58,439 bases of DNA from assembly GCA_964244955.1 (NCBI GenBank), contig CAXTKQ010000008.1:1-58439 (forward strand), written 5' to 3'. The translations under genes and the position numbers were made by a program. Shown in pieces: positions 35,165 through 44,056 of this stretch. Below the pieces are notes generated by a model that made no database searches, was not told where the DNA came from, and saw only the letters and a program-made list of their open reading frames with translations. Source of the DNA: Mucilaginibacter_A sp964244955 (GTDB lineage: Bacteria > Bacteroidota > Bacteroidia > Sphingobacteriales > Sphingobacteriaceae). The first letter of the stretch is position 1. Every line of letters starts with the position of its first letter.

Positions 35165-36403
35165 ATGGCTTTAAATTACGTTTGGGTTTCTTTTTTCATC
35201 GTTGCTTTTTTTATTGCCTTAATTAAACTCATCTTTTTTGGCGATACCGAAATTTTTAAATTGTTGGTGGACGGCATTTTTGATTCGACCAAATCTTCCG
35301 TCATGGATATTGCTTTACCGCTGATTGGCACGATGGCTTTTTGGTTGGGCATCATGAAAATTGGCGAAAAGGCCGGTGCCATCAATTTTTTATCCCGTTT
35401 GGTTGGACCGTTTTTTCACCGTTTGTTTCCCGAAGTCCCTAAAAACCATCCGGCAAACGGTGCAATGATGATGAACTTTTCGGCCAATTTATTAGGTTTG
35501 GACAACGCCGCCACGCCGCTGGGTTTAAAAGCGATGGAAAGTTTACACGAATTGAACCCCGAAAAAGATACGGCCTCCAATGCGGAAATTATGTTTTTGG
35601 TGCTGCACGCTTCCGGCCTGACCATTCTGCCGATCTCCATCATCGCCCAACGTGCCATTTTGGGCGCACACGATCCGACGGATATTTTTCTTCCCTGCAT
35701 CATCGCCACTTATGTGGCTACTTTAACCGGTTTGCTGGCCGTTGCCTACAAGCAAAAACTGAAATTGTTAGATCCCGTAGTTTTGGGCTGGCTCGGCGGA
35801 ATTACGCTTTTTCTGGCGGCTTTGGTTGCTTATTTTAAGTTGTATCTGGATAAACAGCAGATCAGCGAAGTATCAAAAGTGGCCAGCAATTTGATTTTAT
35901 TACTGATTCCAGTTTTGTTTATTTTGGGCGCGCTGCGGAAAAAAGTAAACGTTTTTGAGGTTTTTATTGAAGGTGCCAAAGGCGGGCTGGAAACTTCTTT
36001 CCGCATCATTCCTTATTTGGTGGCGATGTTGGCCGCTATCAGCGTTTTTCGTGCTTCGGGCGCATTGGGTTATCTGGTGGATGTTTTTAAATGGGGTTTC
36101 GGCCATTTTAACATGGACACGCGTTTTACCGAGGTTTTGCCCATTGGTTTTATGCGGCCTTTAAGCGGTGCAGGTTCGCGCGCCATGATGCTGGACAACA
36201 TGCGGCATTTTGGTACGGATAGTTTTATCGGCCATTTGTCCAGCGTTTTATATGGTTCTGCCGATACTACTTTTTACATTGTTGCCTTGTATTTTGGTTC
36301 TGTCGGCATCAAAAAAACGCGTTACGCCATACCCGCCGGGCTGATTGCCGATTTTGCCGGCGTGGTTTCTGCCATCCTGCTTTCGTATTTGTTTTTTGGC
36401 TGA
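35165..36403 (+). CDS. Nucleoside-recognition (Gate) domain membrane protein, fused SpmA/SpmB type
   Basis: 412 residues with about ten membrane segments. Two Gate domain halves: the first around LPLIGTMAFWLGIMKIGEKAGAINFLSRLVGPFFHRLFPEVP (about 55-95) with MMMNFSANLLGLDNAATPLGLKAM; the second around GGLETSFRIIPYLVAMLAAISVFRASGALG and LPIGFMRPLSGAGSRAMM. In Firmicutes the halves are separate spore maturation proteins A and B; Bacteroidota carry a fusion without sporulation. Probably a transporter. Its TGA stop coincides with the start of a dispersed element. Confidence 0.88.
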   Translation: MALNYVWVSFFIVAFFIALIKLIFFGDTEIFKLLVDGIFDSTKSSVMDIALPLIGTMAFWLGIMKIGEKAGAINFLSRLVGPFFHRLFPEVPKNHPANGAMMMNFSANLLGLDNAATPLGLKAMESLHELNPEKDTASNAEIMFLVLHASGLTILPISIIAQRAILGAHDPTDIFLPCIIATYVATLTGLLAVAYKQKLKLLDPVVLGWLGGITLFLAALVAYFKLYLDKQQISEVSKVASNLILLLIPVLFILGALRKKVNVFEVFIEGAKGGLETSFRIIPYLVAMLAAISVFRASGALGYLVDVFKWGFGHFNMDTRFTEVLPIGFMRPLSGAGSRAMMLDNMRHFGTDSFIGHLSSVLYGSADTTFYIVALYFGSVGIKKTRYAIPAGLIADFAGVVSAILLSYLFFG

Positions 36404-36427
36404 TGCTTCTTTTACCGGCATAAAATT
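36403..36427 (-). repeat. Dispersed TAAAAGAAGYAT element sharing a base with a stop codon
   Basis: Core 36403-36414, spacer CCGGC, AT arm ATAAAATT, then GGGGTAAC. Near-identical over about 30 bases to the copy at 32706, including its stop-codon position. Confidence 0.93.
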
Positions 36428-36500
36428 GGGGTAACTATTTTGTCTTCCTGACGTACAAAAATTTCAACCGAAATCCGGTTTTTGTACCTCGAAAAGGAAA

Positions 36501-37532
36501 ATGAAAAAAGTTGGGATACTTCTTTTACTGTGCTTTTTTTTACTTCAACTTAAAACCTATGCACAGGACCATATGTATTCGCAGTTTTTCAACTCGCCTT
36601 TGTACTTAAACCCTGCGTTGAACGGACAGTTTCAGGGCGATTTGCGCATGAACTTGATCTACCGAAACCAATGGGCTTCGCTGCCTGGCACACTCAACTA
36701 TTTAACGGCTTCTATAGATTATAACGTGCCGCGTTTTGGCGGAGGTATCGGTTTGATGTTTACGCGCTCTGCCGAAGGGACAGCTTACCTTACCAAAAAC
36801 AGCGTCGCCGGTTTGTATTCTTACAGCGTTGGGTCGGATGATTATGTGCTGTCGTTTGGCTTGCAAGGTGGCGTAACCAACCGGGTGATTGATTGGAGCA
36901 AACTCATTTTTTCGGACCAGATTGATGCCACAACGGGTATCATTCCGGGCCAGGCATCTTTGATAGAACAGCCGGCCTACAACAATAAATATTATTTTGA
37001 TTCGGGCGCCGGGGTTTCGCTTACCTTAAACCGCTTGCTGGTTGGCGGCGCGTTGCAGCACATCAACCGGCCGAACGAATCTTTTACCGGGGCAAAAGCA
37101 GTATTGCCCATGCGTTCTACCTTCCACATCAGTTACCGGATGCCAATGGACCGCTTTGCCGATGACGATGATCCGGATGCTTCCTACATTATCCCATCAA
37201 TTGTGGCCTACAACCAGGCAAAAGTAACGGCGATCAACGCGGGTCTTCAATACAAAAGGCGCGGTGTTAATGCGGGTTTATGGTATCGCTCAAGCACCAC
37301 AACCGGCCAGGAAGCTTTTGTGCTGACTTTGATTTTCGACCTGTTTATCAACCGCGATTCGGGCGAAAAGCTGCGTTTGGGCGTGAGTCAGGATGCCAAT
37401 TATTCCAAAACCAATTACACCAATTCTACCGGTTCTACAGAGGGCAGTTTGGGTTACGAAACCAGCAACCCGGCCCGCGACCAAGGTGCCAAAAAATTTC
37501 CGGGTTCGCGGAGGTGTTACGATTTTTACTAA
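36501..37532 (+). CDS. PorP/SprF family type IX secretion-associated outer membrane protein
   Basis: 343 residues: signal peptide (about 1-21, LKTYAQ), family motif MYSQFFNSPLYLNPALNGQ (about 25-43) and LIYRNQWASLPGTLNY, then barrel-like strands; the C-terminal 40 residues are polar and Ser/Asn-rich. No cargo gene is adjacent, unlike the PorP at 5964. An element copy (36516) lies in the signal peptide codons in the opposite orientation to those at 5259 and 5990, and is read GILLLLCF. Confidence 0.88.
   Translation: MKKVGILLLLCFFLLQLKTYAQDHMYSQFFNSPLYLNPALNGQFQGDLRMNLIYRNQWASLPGTLNYLTASIDYNVPRFGGGIGLMFTRSAEGTAYLTKNSVAGLYSYSVGSDDYVLSFGLQGGVTNRVIDWSKLIFSDQIDATTGIIPGQASLIEQPAYNNKYYFDSGAGVSLTLNRLLVGGALQHINRPNESFTGAKAVLPMRSTFHISYRMPMDRFADDDDPDASYIIPSIVAYNQAKVTAINAGLQYKRRGVNAGLWYRSSTTTGQEAFVLTLIFDLFINRDSGEKLRLGVSQDANYSKTNYTNSTGSTEGSLGYETSNPARDQGAKKFPGSRRCYDFY
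36516..36540 (-). repeat. Dispersed TAAAAGAAGYAT element in signal peptide codons
   Basis: Core ATACTTCTTTTA 36516-36527 then CTGTGCTTTTTTTTAC. It provides hydrophobic codons of the PorP signal peptide. Confidence 0.75.
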
Positions 37533-37544
37533 AACCCGAACACT

Positions 37545-37569
37545 TAAAATTGTGCGGTAAAAGAAGCAT
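37545..37569 (+). repeat. Dispersed TAAAAGAAGYAT element
   Basis: Core 37558-37569 with TAAAATTGTGCGG arm, 25 bases after the PorP stop. Confidence 0.9.
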
Positions 37570-37597
37570 TGTAGAATTTCAAGGCACCTTCTCTTTA

Positions 37598-37656
37598 CAT
37601 TAACTTAACCTACCGTTGATGGTTCGTTAATATGTACCTAACATTAAGTTAATGTT
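37598..37656. promoter_or_regulatory. Palindromic sequence upstream of the TonB receptor gene
   Basis: AACATTAAGTTAATGTT (37640-37656) is a perfect palindrome around its central base, and ACATTAACTTAA at 37598-37609 is the reverse complement of half of it plus. It lies 35 bases before the receptor ATG, between the preceding element and the gene, so an operator role is possible; the palindrome may also be chance in AT-rich DNA. Confidence 0.4.
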
Positions 37657-37690
37657 GTAAGGCAACCTTTGTGTCCAAAATACACATACA

Positions 37691-40600
37691 ATGAAAAAAA
37701 TTTACCTTTTCATTTTTTCCTGCCTTATCCTCTTCTCCGCAGAAAAAATCAATGCCCAAATTACCAGTGCCCAAATTAGCGGCCGGGTTTCAGATCCGAA
37801 AGGCGTTACCCTGCCCGGCGTTTCTGTGGTTGCCGTAAACACCAGTACCGGAACACGTTACGGCACGCAAACCAATGCCGATGGCCGTTATACGCTGCCC
37901 AACATAAATGCAGGCGGCCCTTACACCATCACTTTAACTTATGTTGGTTTTAAAAAGATTGAACGTACCGATGTTACGCTGAGCTTGGGCAATGCCACTT
38001 ACAATTTTACCATGGCCGATGAAACGACCGCGTTAAAAGAAGTAACCGTACGGTCTGTTGCCGGTGCGCCAAAAACCGGTGCCGGAACCCGGATCAGCCA
38101 AAGCCAAATCCGCAACTTGCCAACGGTTTCAAGAAGTTTGCAGGATTTAACCCGCACAACTCCGCAAAGCAGCAACAACTCTTTCCAGGGAACCAATTTT
38201 CGGTACAACAACGTAACGATTGATGGCGCGATCAACAATGATGCCATCGGTTTTAGCCCTTCTACCGGCGGCCAGACCAACCAGTCCGGCCAAGTTGGAA
38301 GCAGCACGCGTACCAATCCGGTTTCGATTGATGCCATTCAGGATATCCAGGTTTATGTGGCGCCTTATGATATTAAAATCGGCAACGTTTTGGGCGGAAG
38401 CATCAACGCTGTTACCAGAAGCGGAACGAATACGGTTACCGGTTCGGTTTATGGTTTCGGCAGGAATGCTTCTTTAATCGGCAGAAATAATATCCCAACC
38501 AATGTGGGCGGCGATAAATCCAAAGAACCAAGCGATTTCCACGAATACCAAACCGGTTTCCGTGTTGGTTTCCCCATCATCAAAAACAAACTGTTTTTCT
38601 TTACCAATGAAGAAATCACCCGCCGCCAGGACCCGGTAATTTTTGGTGCCGGAAGTGCCGGTTCGGCCAACATCCTTTCTGTAACGGATGCCCAAAACCT
38701 GGCTGCCGCTTTTACCAAATATACGGGCGGCATCAGCCCGGGAACGTATGAGAATACCAATATCTATTCCAGGTCCAACAAATTTTTTAACCGTTTGGAT
38801 TGGAACATCAACGATAACAACCAGTTGACCATCCGCAACAACTACATCACTTCTACTGCAACCAATTTAGAGCGCGATAACTTTAACTTTCGTTTTAGCG
38901 GGATTGATTATACTTCGCACAACAACTCTTCATCAACAGTTGGCGAGTTGAAATCAAAAATCAGCAACAACATTAACAACAGTTTGGTATTTGGTTATTC
39001 GAGCGTGCATGATTACCGCGACCCGAACTCCAACCCTGCTTTGCCTCAAATTGAAATTGTTGGTAATTCGCCGGGTTCAACCATTTTTATGGGGACAGAC
39101 CGCGAAGCTGCCATTTTTGATATGCACCAAAAAACCACCGAGTTTACCGATAACCTGACTTTAACTACCGGTAAAAACACCTTTACTTTTGGTACACACA
39201 ACGAATTTTACAACATCACCTACAACTTTGTAAACGCCTGGAACGGCCGCGACAGCTACAGCAGCATTGCCAACTTTTTAAACAACCAGCCGTCGCGCGT
39301 TCGTAACAATTACAATTATACCGATAACACGCGTGATTATATTTTGAACAATCCTTCGGCAAAGTTTAAAGTGAACCTGCTGAGTTTGTACGGTCAGGAT
39401 GAGATCAACTTAACGGATAATTTTAAACTGACGGCCGGCGTTCGTTTGGATTATGCCAACGTGCCTGATAAACAACCTTTAAGTACCAAAACAACCAATG
39501 CGCCGGTTGACCCTTACTATGGCACAACTTATACTTATACCAAACCAAAAGACATCACCAACCAATATTTAAACAATGTGGAAGTTAACCCGCGCGTTTC
39601 TTTTAATTATGATCTAAACGGCGACCAGAGTTTGGTTTTGCGCGGTGGCAGCGGAACTTTTACCGGCCGTATCCCTTTTGCCTGGTTTGGTTATGCTTTT
39701 TATAACAATGGCGTTACTTATGGCGCTTACGATAGAAACAACATTGGTTCTAATGCAAACAACCCTCCGATCACACCCGGAACAAATCCTGTTCAGGCAC
39801 CTGCAAATGGTGGTTTAGGTTTTGTAAATTCACAAGTTCCTCCACCGAATACAAGTGCTTCTGGTCCAACGCAAGTGGATTTGATTGACAACAATTTTAA
39901 AATGCCGCAAGTTTGGAGAAGCAGTTTAGCTTTTGATGTTAAAACGCAAGACCAATGGAAATTTACGGTGGAAGGTATTTACACCAAAGTAATCCATGAT
40001 TTGGTATTTAAACAGGTAAATATTGTAGATAATGTAGCTTACTATCCTTACGATACGCAGCACCAGCAACCGATTTTCGAACCTATCCCGGCACCAACTG
40101 CAACAAACCCGAAAGCTACAACCCAAGCCATTAACCCATCTTATACCAACGCTTACGAACTTTCTAATACCAATCAAGGTTCGCGTTACAGTTTAACCGG
40201 ACAAATTGAAAAATCTTTCCCGTTTGGTTTTACAGTTAACGGCGCTTACACCTACGGTAAATCAAAAGATGTTACCAACGGCATCCGCAACTCGATGGAA
40301 TCAAACTGGCAGTTGAACCAGGCTTTAAACCCGAACAATCCGCAGGCCGCTTATTCTAATTTTGATATCCGCCACCGCATCGTTTCTACGTTGAATTACC
40401 ATTTTGTTTCTCCTTCAAAAACGTTTGTGTCTAACTTTTCTATCTTCTTTAGTGCACAATCCGGTACGCCTTACACGTTTGGTTTTTACAACACACAAAT
40501 CAACAACACGGGCCAGCAGGTTAACTTAGCTTACATTCCGAATGCCGGCGAAACCATTAAATTCTTCAGCGCCACGCCAAACACGCCAACGGCTGCGCAA

Positions 40601-41014
40601 CAGGCCCAGGCAAACGCTTTTGATGCTTTTATCAACAGCAATGATTATTTAAAAACCCGCCGCGGCCAGTTTACCGAACGTAACGCGGCACGCACGCCTT
40701 GGAATACGCAGGCTGATTTCCGCTTTTCGCAGGATTTCAACTTTGGCGCAAAACACAAGCAAACCATCACGTTTACTTATGATATCATCAACCTGACTGC
40801 CTTGTTGAACAAAGCCTGGGGACATTATTATTTCTCTCCAAACACGTTCAACTCTACTTCCAGCGTTGGTTTATCAAAAGCGGTTACGCCAAGTGCTGCA
40901 AACGCTTCAACCACTTATCCGGTTTATACTTTCCGCGATCCGGGCTTGCCTTACGCGGTTGACCCTTTTGCTTCGAGATGGCAAATGCAGTTTGGCTTGC
41001 GTTACAGTTTTTAA
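37691..41014 (+). CDS. TonB-dependent receptor, Oar-like, with carboxypeptidase regulatory-like domain
   Basis: 1107 residues: signal peptide (about 1-22), carboxypeptidase-regulatory-like beta domain (ISGRVSDPKGVTLPGVSVVAV ... YTITLTYVGFKK, about 29-120), plug domain (about 130-260, with NVTIDGAINNDAIGF), then a large outer membrane barrel ending in an aromatic terminal strand MQFGLRYSF. Transports or binds unknown ligands; without an adjacent SusD partner it resembles Oar-type receptors rather than starch-utilisation systems. The TAA stop shares bases with the following dispersed element. Followed by a strong terminator. Confidence 0.93.
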   Translation: MKKIYLFIFSCLILFSAEKINAQITSAQISGRVSDPKGVTLPGVSVVAVNTSTGTRYGTQTNADGRYTLPNINAGGPYTITLTYVGFKKIERTDVTLSLGNATYNFTMADETTALKEVTVRSVAGAPKTGAGTRISQSQIRNLPTVSRSLQDLTRTTPQSSNNSFQGTNFRYNNVTIDGAINNDAIGFSPSTGGQTNQSGQVGSSTRTNPVSIDAIQDIQVYVAPYDIKIGNVLGGSINAVTRSGTNTVTGSVYGFGRNASLIGRNNIPTNVGGDKSKEPSDFHEYQTGFRVGFPIIKNKLFFFTNEEITRRQDPVIFGAGSAGSANILSVTDAQNLAAAFTKYTGGISPGTYENTNIYSRSNKFFNRLDWNINDNNQLTIRNNYITSTATNLERDNFNFRFSGIDYTSHNNSSSTVGELKSKISNNINNSLVFGYSSVHDYRDPNSNPALPQIEIVGNSPGSTIFMGTDREAAIFDMHQKTTEFTDNLTLTTGKNTFTFGTHNEFYNITYNFVNAWNGRDSYSSIANFLNNQPSRVRNNYNYTDNTRDYILNNPSAKFKVNLLSLYGQDEINLTDNFKLTAGVRLDYANVPDKQPLSTKTTNAPVDPYYGTTYTYTKPKDITNQYLNNVEVNPRVSFNYDLNGDQSLVLRGGSGTFTGRIPFAWFGYAFYNNGVTYGAYDRNNIGSNANNPPITPGTNPVQAPANGGLGFVNSQVPPPNTSASGPTQVDLIDNNFKMPQVWRSSLAFDVKTQDQWKFTVEGIYTKVIHDLVFKQVNIVDNVAYYPYDTQHQQPIFEPIPAPTATNPKATTQAINPSYTNAYELSNTNQGSRYSLTGQIEKSFPFGFTVNGAYTYGKSKDVTNGIRNSMESNWQLNQALNPNNPQAAYSNFDIRHRIVSTLNYHFVSPSKTFVSNFSIFFSAQSGTPYTFGFYNTQINNTGQQVNLAYIPNAGETIKFFSATPNTPTAAQQAQANAFDAFINSNDYLKTRRGQFTERNAARTPWNTQADFRFSQDFNFGAKHKQTITFTYDIINLTALLNKAWGHYYFSPNTFNSTSSVGLSKAVTPSAANASTTYPVYTFRDPGLPYAVDPFASRWQMQFGLRYSF
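38466..38490 (-). repeat. Dispersed element, decayed copy in coding sequence
   Basis: ATGCTTCTTTAA then TCGGCAGAAAT, matching the usual core, spacer and AT arm with few changes. Read as NASLIGRN in the receptor plug domain. Confidence 0.45.
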
Positions 41015-41038
41015 TGCTTCTTTTAGCACATAAAAAAA
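41014..41038 (-). repeat. Dispersed TAAAAGAAGYAT element sharing a base with a stop codon
   Basis: Core 41014-41025 begins at the last base of the receptor TAA stop; spacer GCAC, AT arm ATAAAAAAAA, which merges with the terminator stem. Confidence 0.9.
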
Positions 41039-41068
41039 ACCGGCAGTTTAATTACTGCCGGTTTTTTT
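41033..41068. terminator. Rho-independent terminator
   Basis: Stem AAAAAAACCGGCAG / CTGCCGGTTTTTTT, loop TTTAATTA, just downstream of the receptor gene. Confidence 0.92.
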
Positions 41069-41075
41069 GTTTGCT

Positions 41076-41192
41076 GTCGTTCTGACACGAAGGGAGAAAT
41101 CTCCTTCAAATCTTAAAAAATTCTTCTTCAATTTTTAGTGGATAAAAGAAGTATGGGTTGAAATATGATTCCTCCCTTCGGGTCGGAATGAC
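41076..41192. repeat. Inverted repeat, GTCRTTCYGAC...GAAGGGAG family
   Basis: GTCGTTCTGACACGAAGGGAG at 41076-41096 and its complement near 41172-41192 (CTCCCTTCGGGTCGGAATGAC) enclose about 75 bases that contain a dispersed element core. Similar GTCATTCCGAC...GAAGGGAGGAATC sequences are common as intergenic repeats in Bacteroidota. Confidence 0.75.
41130..41154 (+). repeat. Dispersed TAAAAGAAGYAT element
   Basis: Core 41143-41154 with CAATTTTTAGTGGA arm, inside the 41076-41192 inverted repeat. Confidence 0.9.
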
Positions 41193-41221
41193 AACGCATA
41201 GTTTCCAAAAATTTGTTCAAA

Positions 41222-41246
41222 GAATTTTAGGCGGTAAAAGAAGCAT
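41222..41246 (+). repeat. Dispersed TAAAAGAAGYAT element at a stop codon
   Basis: Core 41235-41246 with AATTTTAGGCGG arm. The final T is also the last base of the stop codon of the arsenite exporter gene on the minus strand. Confidence 0.92.
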
Positions 41247-42328
41247 TACCCAACAACAACCGTTGGTTTGCTATCATATTTTTTGCGGAACCAAAAGGCC
41301 ACATTCACCAAAGCAATCAAAGCAGGAACTTCTACCAAAGGGCCAATTACGCCGGCAAAAGCTTCGCCCGAATTAATACCAAACACGCCGATGGCAACGG
41401 CAATGGCCAATTCAAAATTGTTGCCGGTAGCGGTAAACGCAATCGAAGTGGTTTTGGAATAATCGGCACCAAAAGATTTCCCGATAAAAAAACTGAACAC
41501 AAACATGATGGCAAAATAAACCACCAGCGGAATGGCAATGCGTAAAACATCCATTGGAATGCGTACAACTAACCCGCCTTTTAAACTAAACATCACCACA
41601 ATGGTAAACAGTAACGCAATTAACGTAACAGGCGAAATTAAAGGGACGTACTTTGTTTGAAACCAGTTTTCACCTTTAATTTTGATCAAACTGTAACGGC
41701 TGATAATCCCCAAAGCAAAAGGAACACCGAGATAAATGCCTACGCTTTTTGCTATTTGGCCAATCGAAATATTTACTTCCAATCCTTTTAAACCAAAGAT
41801 TGGCGGTAAAACGGTAATAAAAATATAGGCATAAAAAGAGTATAGCAAAACCTGGAAAATGCTGTTTAAAGCAATTAGCCCGGCGGCGTATTCGCGGTTT
41901 CCTTCGGCCAGTTCGTTCCAAACTACAACCATGGCAATGCAACGCGCCAGGCCAATCAAAATCAGGCCAACCATATAATGCGGATAGTTGTGCAACAAAG
42001 TTACCGCCAGCAAAAACATCAATATGGGCCCAACAACCCAATTTAAAACCAAAGAAGCGGCCAATACTTTGGTGTCTTTAAAAACTTCGCCCAGGTTTTC
42101 ATATTTTACTTTTGCCAGCGGCGGGTACATCATCAAAATCAAACCGATGGCCAAAGGGATATTAGTTGTTCCGCTGGAAAAAGAATTGATAAAACCGGAA
42201 GACGAAGGCACGAAATAACCGATGGCCACACCGGCAAGCATCGCCAGGAAAATCCAAAGTGTTAAAAAGCGGTCTAAAAAACCTAACTTTTTTCGTCCTG
42301 CAACAGGCGCACAATTATTGGCGCTCAT
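41246..42328 (-). CDS. acr3: ACR3-family arsenite efflux transporter
   Basis: 360 residues, ten membrane segments. The ACR3 signature ILIGLARCIAMVVVWNELAEGN (Cys essential in this family) lies at about 120-141, and FTATGNNFELAIAVAIGVFGINSGEAFAGVIGPLVEVP near the C-terminus carries the conserved Glu. Exports arsenite or antimonite with proton exchange. ATG overlaps the arsC stop by 4 bases. Last gene of the arsR - DUF6428 - arsC - acr3 operon. Confidence 0.95.
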   Translation of the reverse strand: MSANNCAPVAGRKKLGFLDRFLTLWIFLAMLAGVAIGYFVPSSSGFINSFSSGTTNIPLAIGLILMMYPPLAKVKYENLGEVFKDTKVLAASLVLNWVVGPILMFLLAVTLLHNYPHYMVGLILIGLARCIAMVVVWNELAEGNREYAAGLIALNSIFQVLLYSFYAYIFITVLPPIFGLKGLEVNISIGQIAKSVGIYLGVPFALGIISRYSLIKIKGENWFQTKYVPLISPVTLIALLFTIVVMFSLKGGLVVRIPMDVLRIAIPLVVYFAIMFVFSFFIGKSFGADYSKTTSIAFTATGNNFELAIAVAIGVFGINSGEAFAGVIGPLVEVPALIALVNVAFWFRKKYDSKPTVVVG

Positions 42329-42744
42329 GGGTTGATGTTTTGCTTTACAAAATCTTCAACATAAACTTTGATTAGGTTTCGCACTTTTCTAAACTCATCC
42401 AAAACTTCTGCTGCGCTGCCTTTGGCTTTTGCCGGATCAGGAAAATTATGGTGAAAACGTTTTACATTGCCGGGAAAAAACGGACAAGCTTCGTTTGCAT
42501 TATCGCAAACCGTGATTACAGCATCAAAAGGAATAGCCATATATTCATCCACATGGTTTGATGTGTGCCGGGAAATGTCAATCCCGTCTTCGGCCATCAC
42601 TTGTATGGCTTTGGGGTTTACGCCATGCGTTTCAATTCCGGCACTGTAAATTTTGGCTTTACCGCCCGAAAAATAGCGTAAATAACCTTCGGCCAACTGG
42701 CTGCGGCAACTGTTGCCCGTACATAATACTAAGATGTTTTTCAT
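42325..42744 (-). CDS. arsC: Arsenate reductase, low-molecular-weight phosphatase type
   Basis: 139 residues from ATG 42744 (the frame extends upstream but that stretch overlaps the preceding gene). P-loop CTGNSCRSQ (Cys-x5-Arg) at about 7-15, further Cys in VCDNANEACPFFPG (thioredoxin-type arsenate reductases use such Cys residues in relay), and DPAKAKGS carrying the general acid Asp. Converts arsenate to arsenite for export by the following transporter. Confidence 0.92.
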   Translation of the reverse strand: MKNILVLCTGNSCRSQLAEGYLRYFSGGKAKIYSAGIETHGVNPKAIQVMAEDGIDISRHTSNHVDEYMAIPFDAVITVCDNANEACPFFPGNVKRFHHNFPDPAKAKGSAAEVLDEFRKVRNLIKVYVEDFVKQNINP

Positions 42745-42755
42745 GGAAAGGAGAT

Positions 42756-43220
42756 TTAGCAGCAACCGCCGCCAGGCGTACAACAAGCTGAACCAACACT
42801 TGCCAGGTTTACCAATTGTTTAGGTTGAGGGATGCCGCATTGTGCTTTTGCCAAACAATCCGTTTGTTTGGCAACCAGCACAAACTGGCTGTAGTTAAAA
42901 TCCAACGCGTATTTGCCAATGGTTTCGGTTTGATATTCTATTTCAAGATCCAGATCTTCATCGCCCAAAACCTTTTTTGAGATGTCAATAATAGTTAACA
43001 AACCGGCCGGGCTTAAACGATGGTCTAAATCCTCGGCAACCCAAATTTGTACACTGGCTGATTTTTCCTGGTGAACATCGCCACCGCAATCTACAAAGTG
43101 CTTGCTGTTTAAACCAATTTCTGTAATGTGGAAATGTGCCGGAACTTTTTCTCCGTTTGGCAAGATAAAACTCAGGCTTTCCAATGTGTTGAGGTGTTGT
43201 TTAAATACTGATAATTTCAT
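42756..43220 (-). CDS. DUF6428 family protein of the arsenic operon
   Basis: 154 residues from ATG 43220. Ends in a Cys-rich tail GSACCTPGGGCC, typical of the family in ars operons, with HFHITEIG and FVDCGGDVHQEKSASVQIWVAEDLDHRL in the middle. Function unknown; the cysteines suggest metalloid or metal binding. It lies between arsR and arsC, 11 bases from arsC and 19 from arsR, so it is expressed with them. Upstream extension to 43310 would overlap arsR and is unlikely. Confidence 0.85.
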   Translation of the reverse strand: MKLSVFKQHLNTLESLSFILPNGEKVPAHFHITEIGLNSKHFVDCGGDVHQEKSASVQIWVAEDLDHRLSPAGLLTIIDISKKVLGDEDLDLEIEYQTETIGKYALDFNYSQFVLVAKQTDCLAKAQCGIPQPKQLVNLASVGSACCTPGGGCC

Positions 43221-43239
43221 GTTTTTTGTTGATTTAGTT

Positions 43240-43572
43240 TTAGCAACAGTTGCTTTTTGTTTGGTTGATTTTTGATGCAATCCCTTCAAAATACGCTTGA
43301 AGTTTTGCAAAAGCCTGTTCGTCCACGCAATAACAAATGGCGTTCCCTTCGATATTGCCTTTTATTAAACCGGCGTTCTTCAGTTCTTTTAAATGCTGCG
43401 AAATGGTTGGTTGCGCAAGCGGCAGTTCGTTTACAATATCGCCGCAAATGCAAGTCTTCACGCTCAGCAAATACTCAATAATAGCTACGCGCGCCGGGTG
43501 CCCGATTGCTTTTGCCATCAGCGCAATTTGGTTTTGCTGTTCGGTAAAATGTTCTGTTTTGGTGATGCCCAT
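43240..43572 (-). CDS. arsR: ArsR-family metalloid-responsive repressor
   Basis: 110 residues. Winged helix with LMAKAIGHPARVAIIEYLLS (about 19-38), recognition helix PLAQPTISQHLKELKNAGLIKG (about 52-73), and a short wing. Cysteine pair in KTCICGDIV (about 40-48) plus NCC at the C-terminus are candidate As(III) ligands. First gene of the operon; likely autorepressor, operator in the gap 43573-43660, where a decayed dispersed element also lies. Confidence 0.92.
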   Translation of the reverse strand: MGITKTEHFTEQQNQIALMAKAIGHPARVAIIEYLLSVKTCICGDIVNELPLAQPTISQHLKELKNAGLIKGNIEGNAICYCVDEQAFAKLQAYFEGIASKINQTKSNCC

Positions 43573-43618
43573 ATTTTAATATTGCAATATTACGATAAAG
43601 ATGAATACAAAACAAGGC

Positions 43619-43643
43619 ATACTTTTTTTATCGGCATAAAATC
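43619..43643 (-). repeat. Dispersed element, decayed copy upstream of the arsenic operon
   Basis: ATACTTTTTTTA (C replaced by T), then TCGGCATAAAATC, the normal spacer and AT arm. 46 bases upstream of arsR. Confidence 0.75.
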
Positions 43644-43662
43644 AGTGTTGATTGAAATAAAC

Positions 43663-43694
43663 AAAACAGGCCGCCTTGTTGGGCGGCCTGTTTT
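43663..43694. terminator. Rho-independent terminator
   Basis: AAAACAGGCCGCC / GGCGGCCTGTTTT with loop TTGTTG; downstream of the 64-residue protein gene on the minus strand. Confidence 0.92.
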
Positions 43695-43714
43695 AAACCC
43701 TGTTTAAATTAGGA

Positions 43715-43909
43715 TCAGGGTTTTTCTACTTTTTTTACATGCTTCACTTTTGTGCCGCTGTAATGCTTGTGTTTGCTGAAAACATTGTGCAGTTTTTGCG
43801 GAACGGTTGTTGTTTTTTTAACTTTTACTTCATCTTTTGCCACTTTTTCCTGAGCAAAAGAAGCCACGGAAAGGGCGCAAACCAGCACTGACAATAACGC
43901 TTTTTTCAT
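43715..43909 (-). CDS. Small exported Lys-rich protein
   Basis: 64 residues: signal peptide MKKALLSVLVCALSVASFAQ, then a mature part rich in Lys, Val and His (KVAKDEVKVKKTTTVPQKLHNVFSKHKHYSGTKVKHVKK). No recognised family; small basic secreted proteins of this kind are common in the group. Followed by a strong terminator 20 bases downstream. Convergent-free single gene between the arsenic operon promoter and the channel gene. Confidence 0.75.
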   Translation of the reverse strand: MKKALLSVLVCALSVASFAQEKVAKDEVKVKKTTTVPQKLHNVFSKHKHYSGTKVKHVKKVEKP

Positions 43910-44056
43910 AAGTTGATAATTTAATTTAAACCGGTTGATACGGTTTTTTTTAGCTCTTGGTTTAGTTTATTGGAAAAAATTTATCCTTGCTTTAAGCACA
44001 AGCAACCTAAAAGCCCACAATTGTAACAGTCTTTATAATGCTTGTAACAATAAAAG

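Noticed and set aside
38034..38045. TAAAAGAAGTAA in the TonB receptor gene as an element copy
   Set aside because: No AT arm, and LKEV is a common sequence at this place in the receptor family, so chance is likely.
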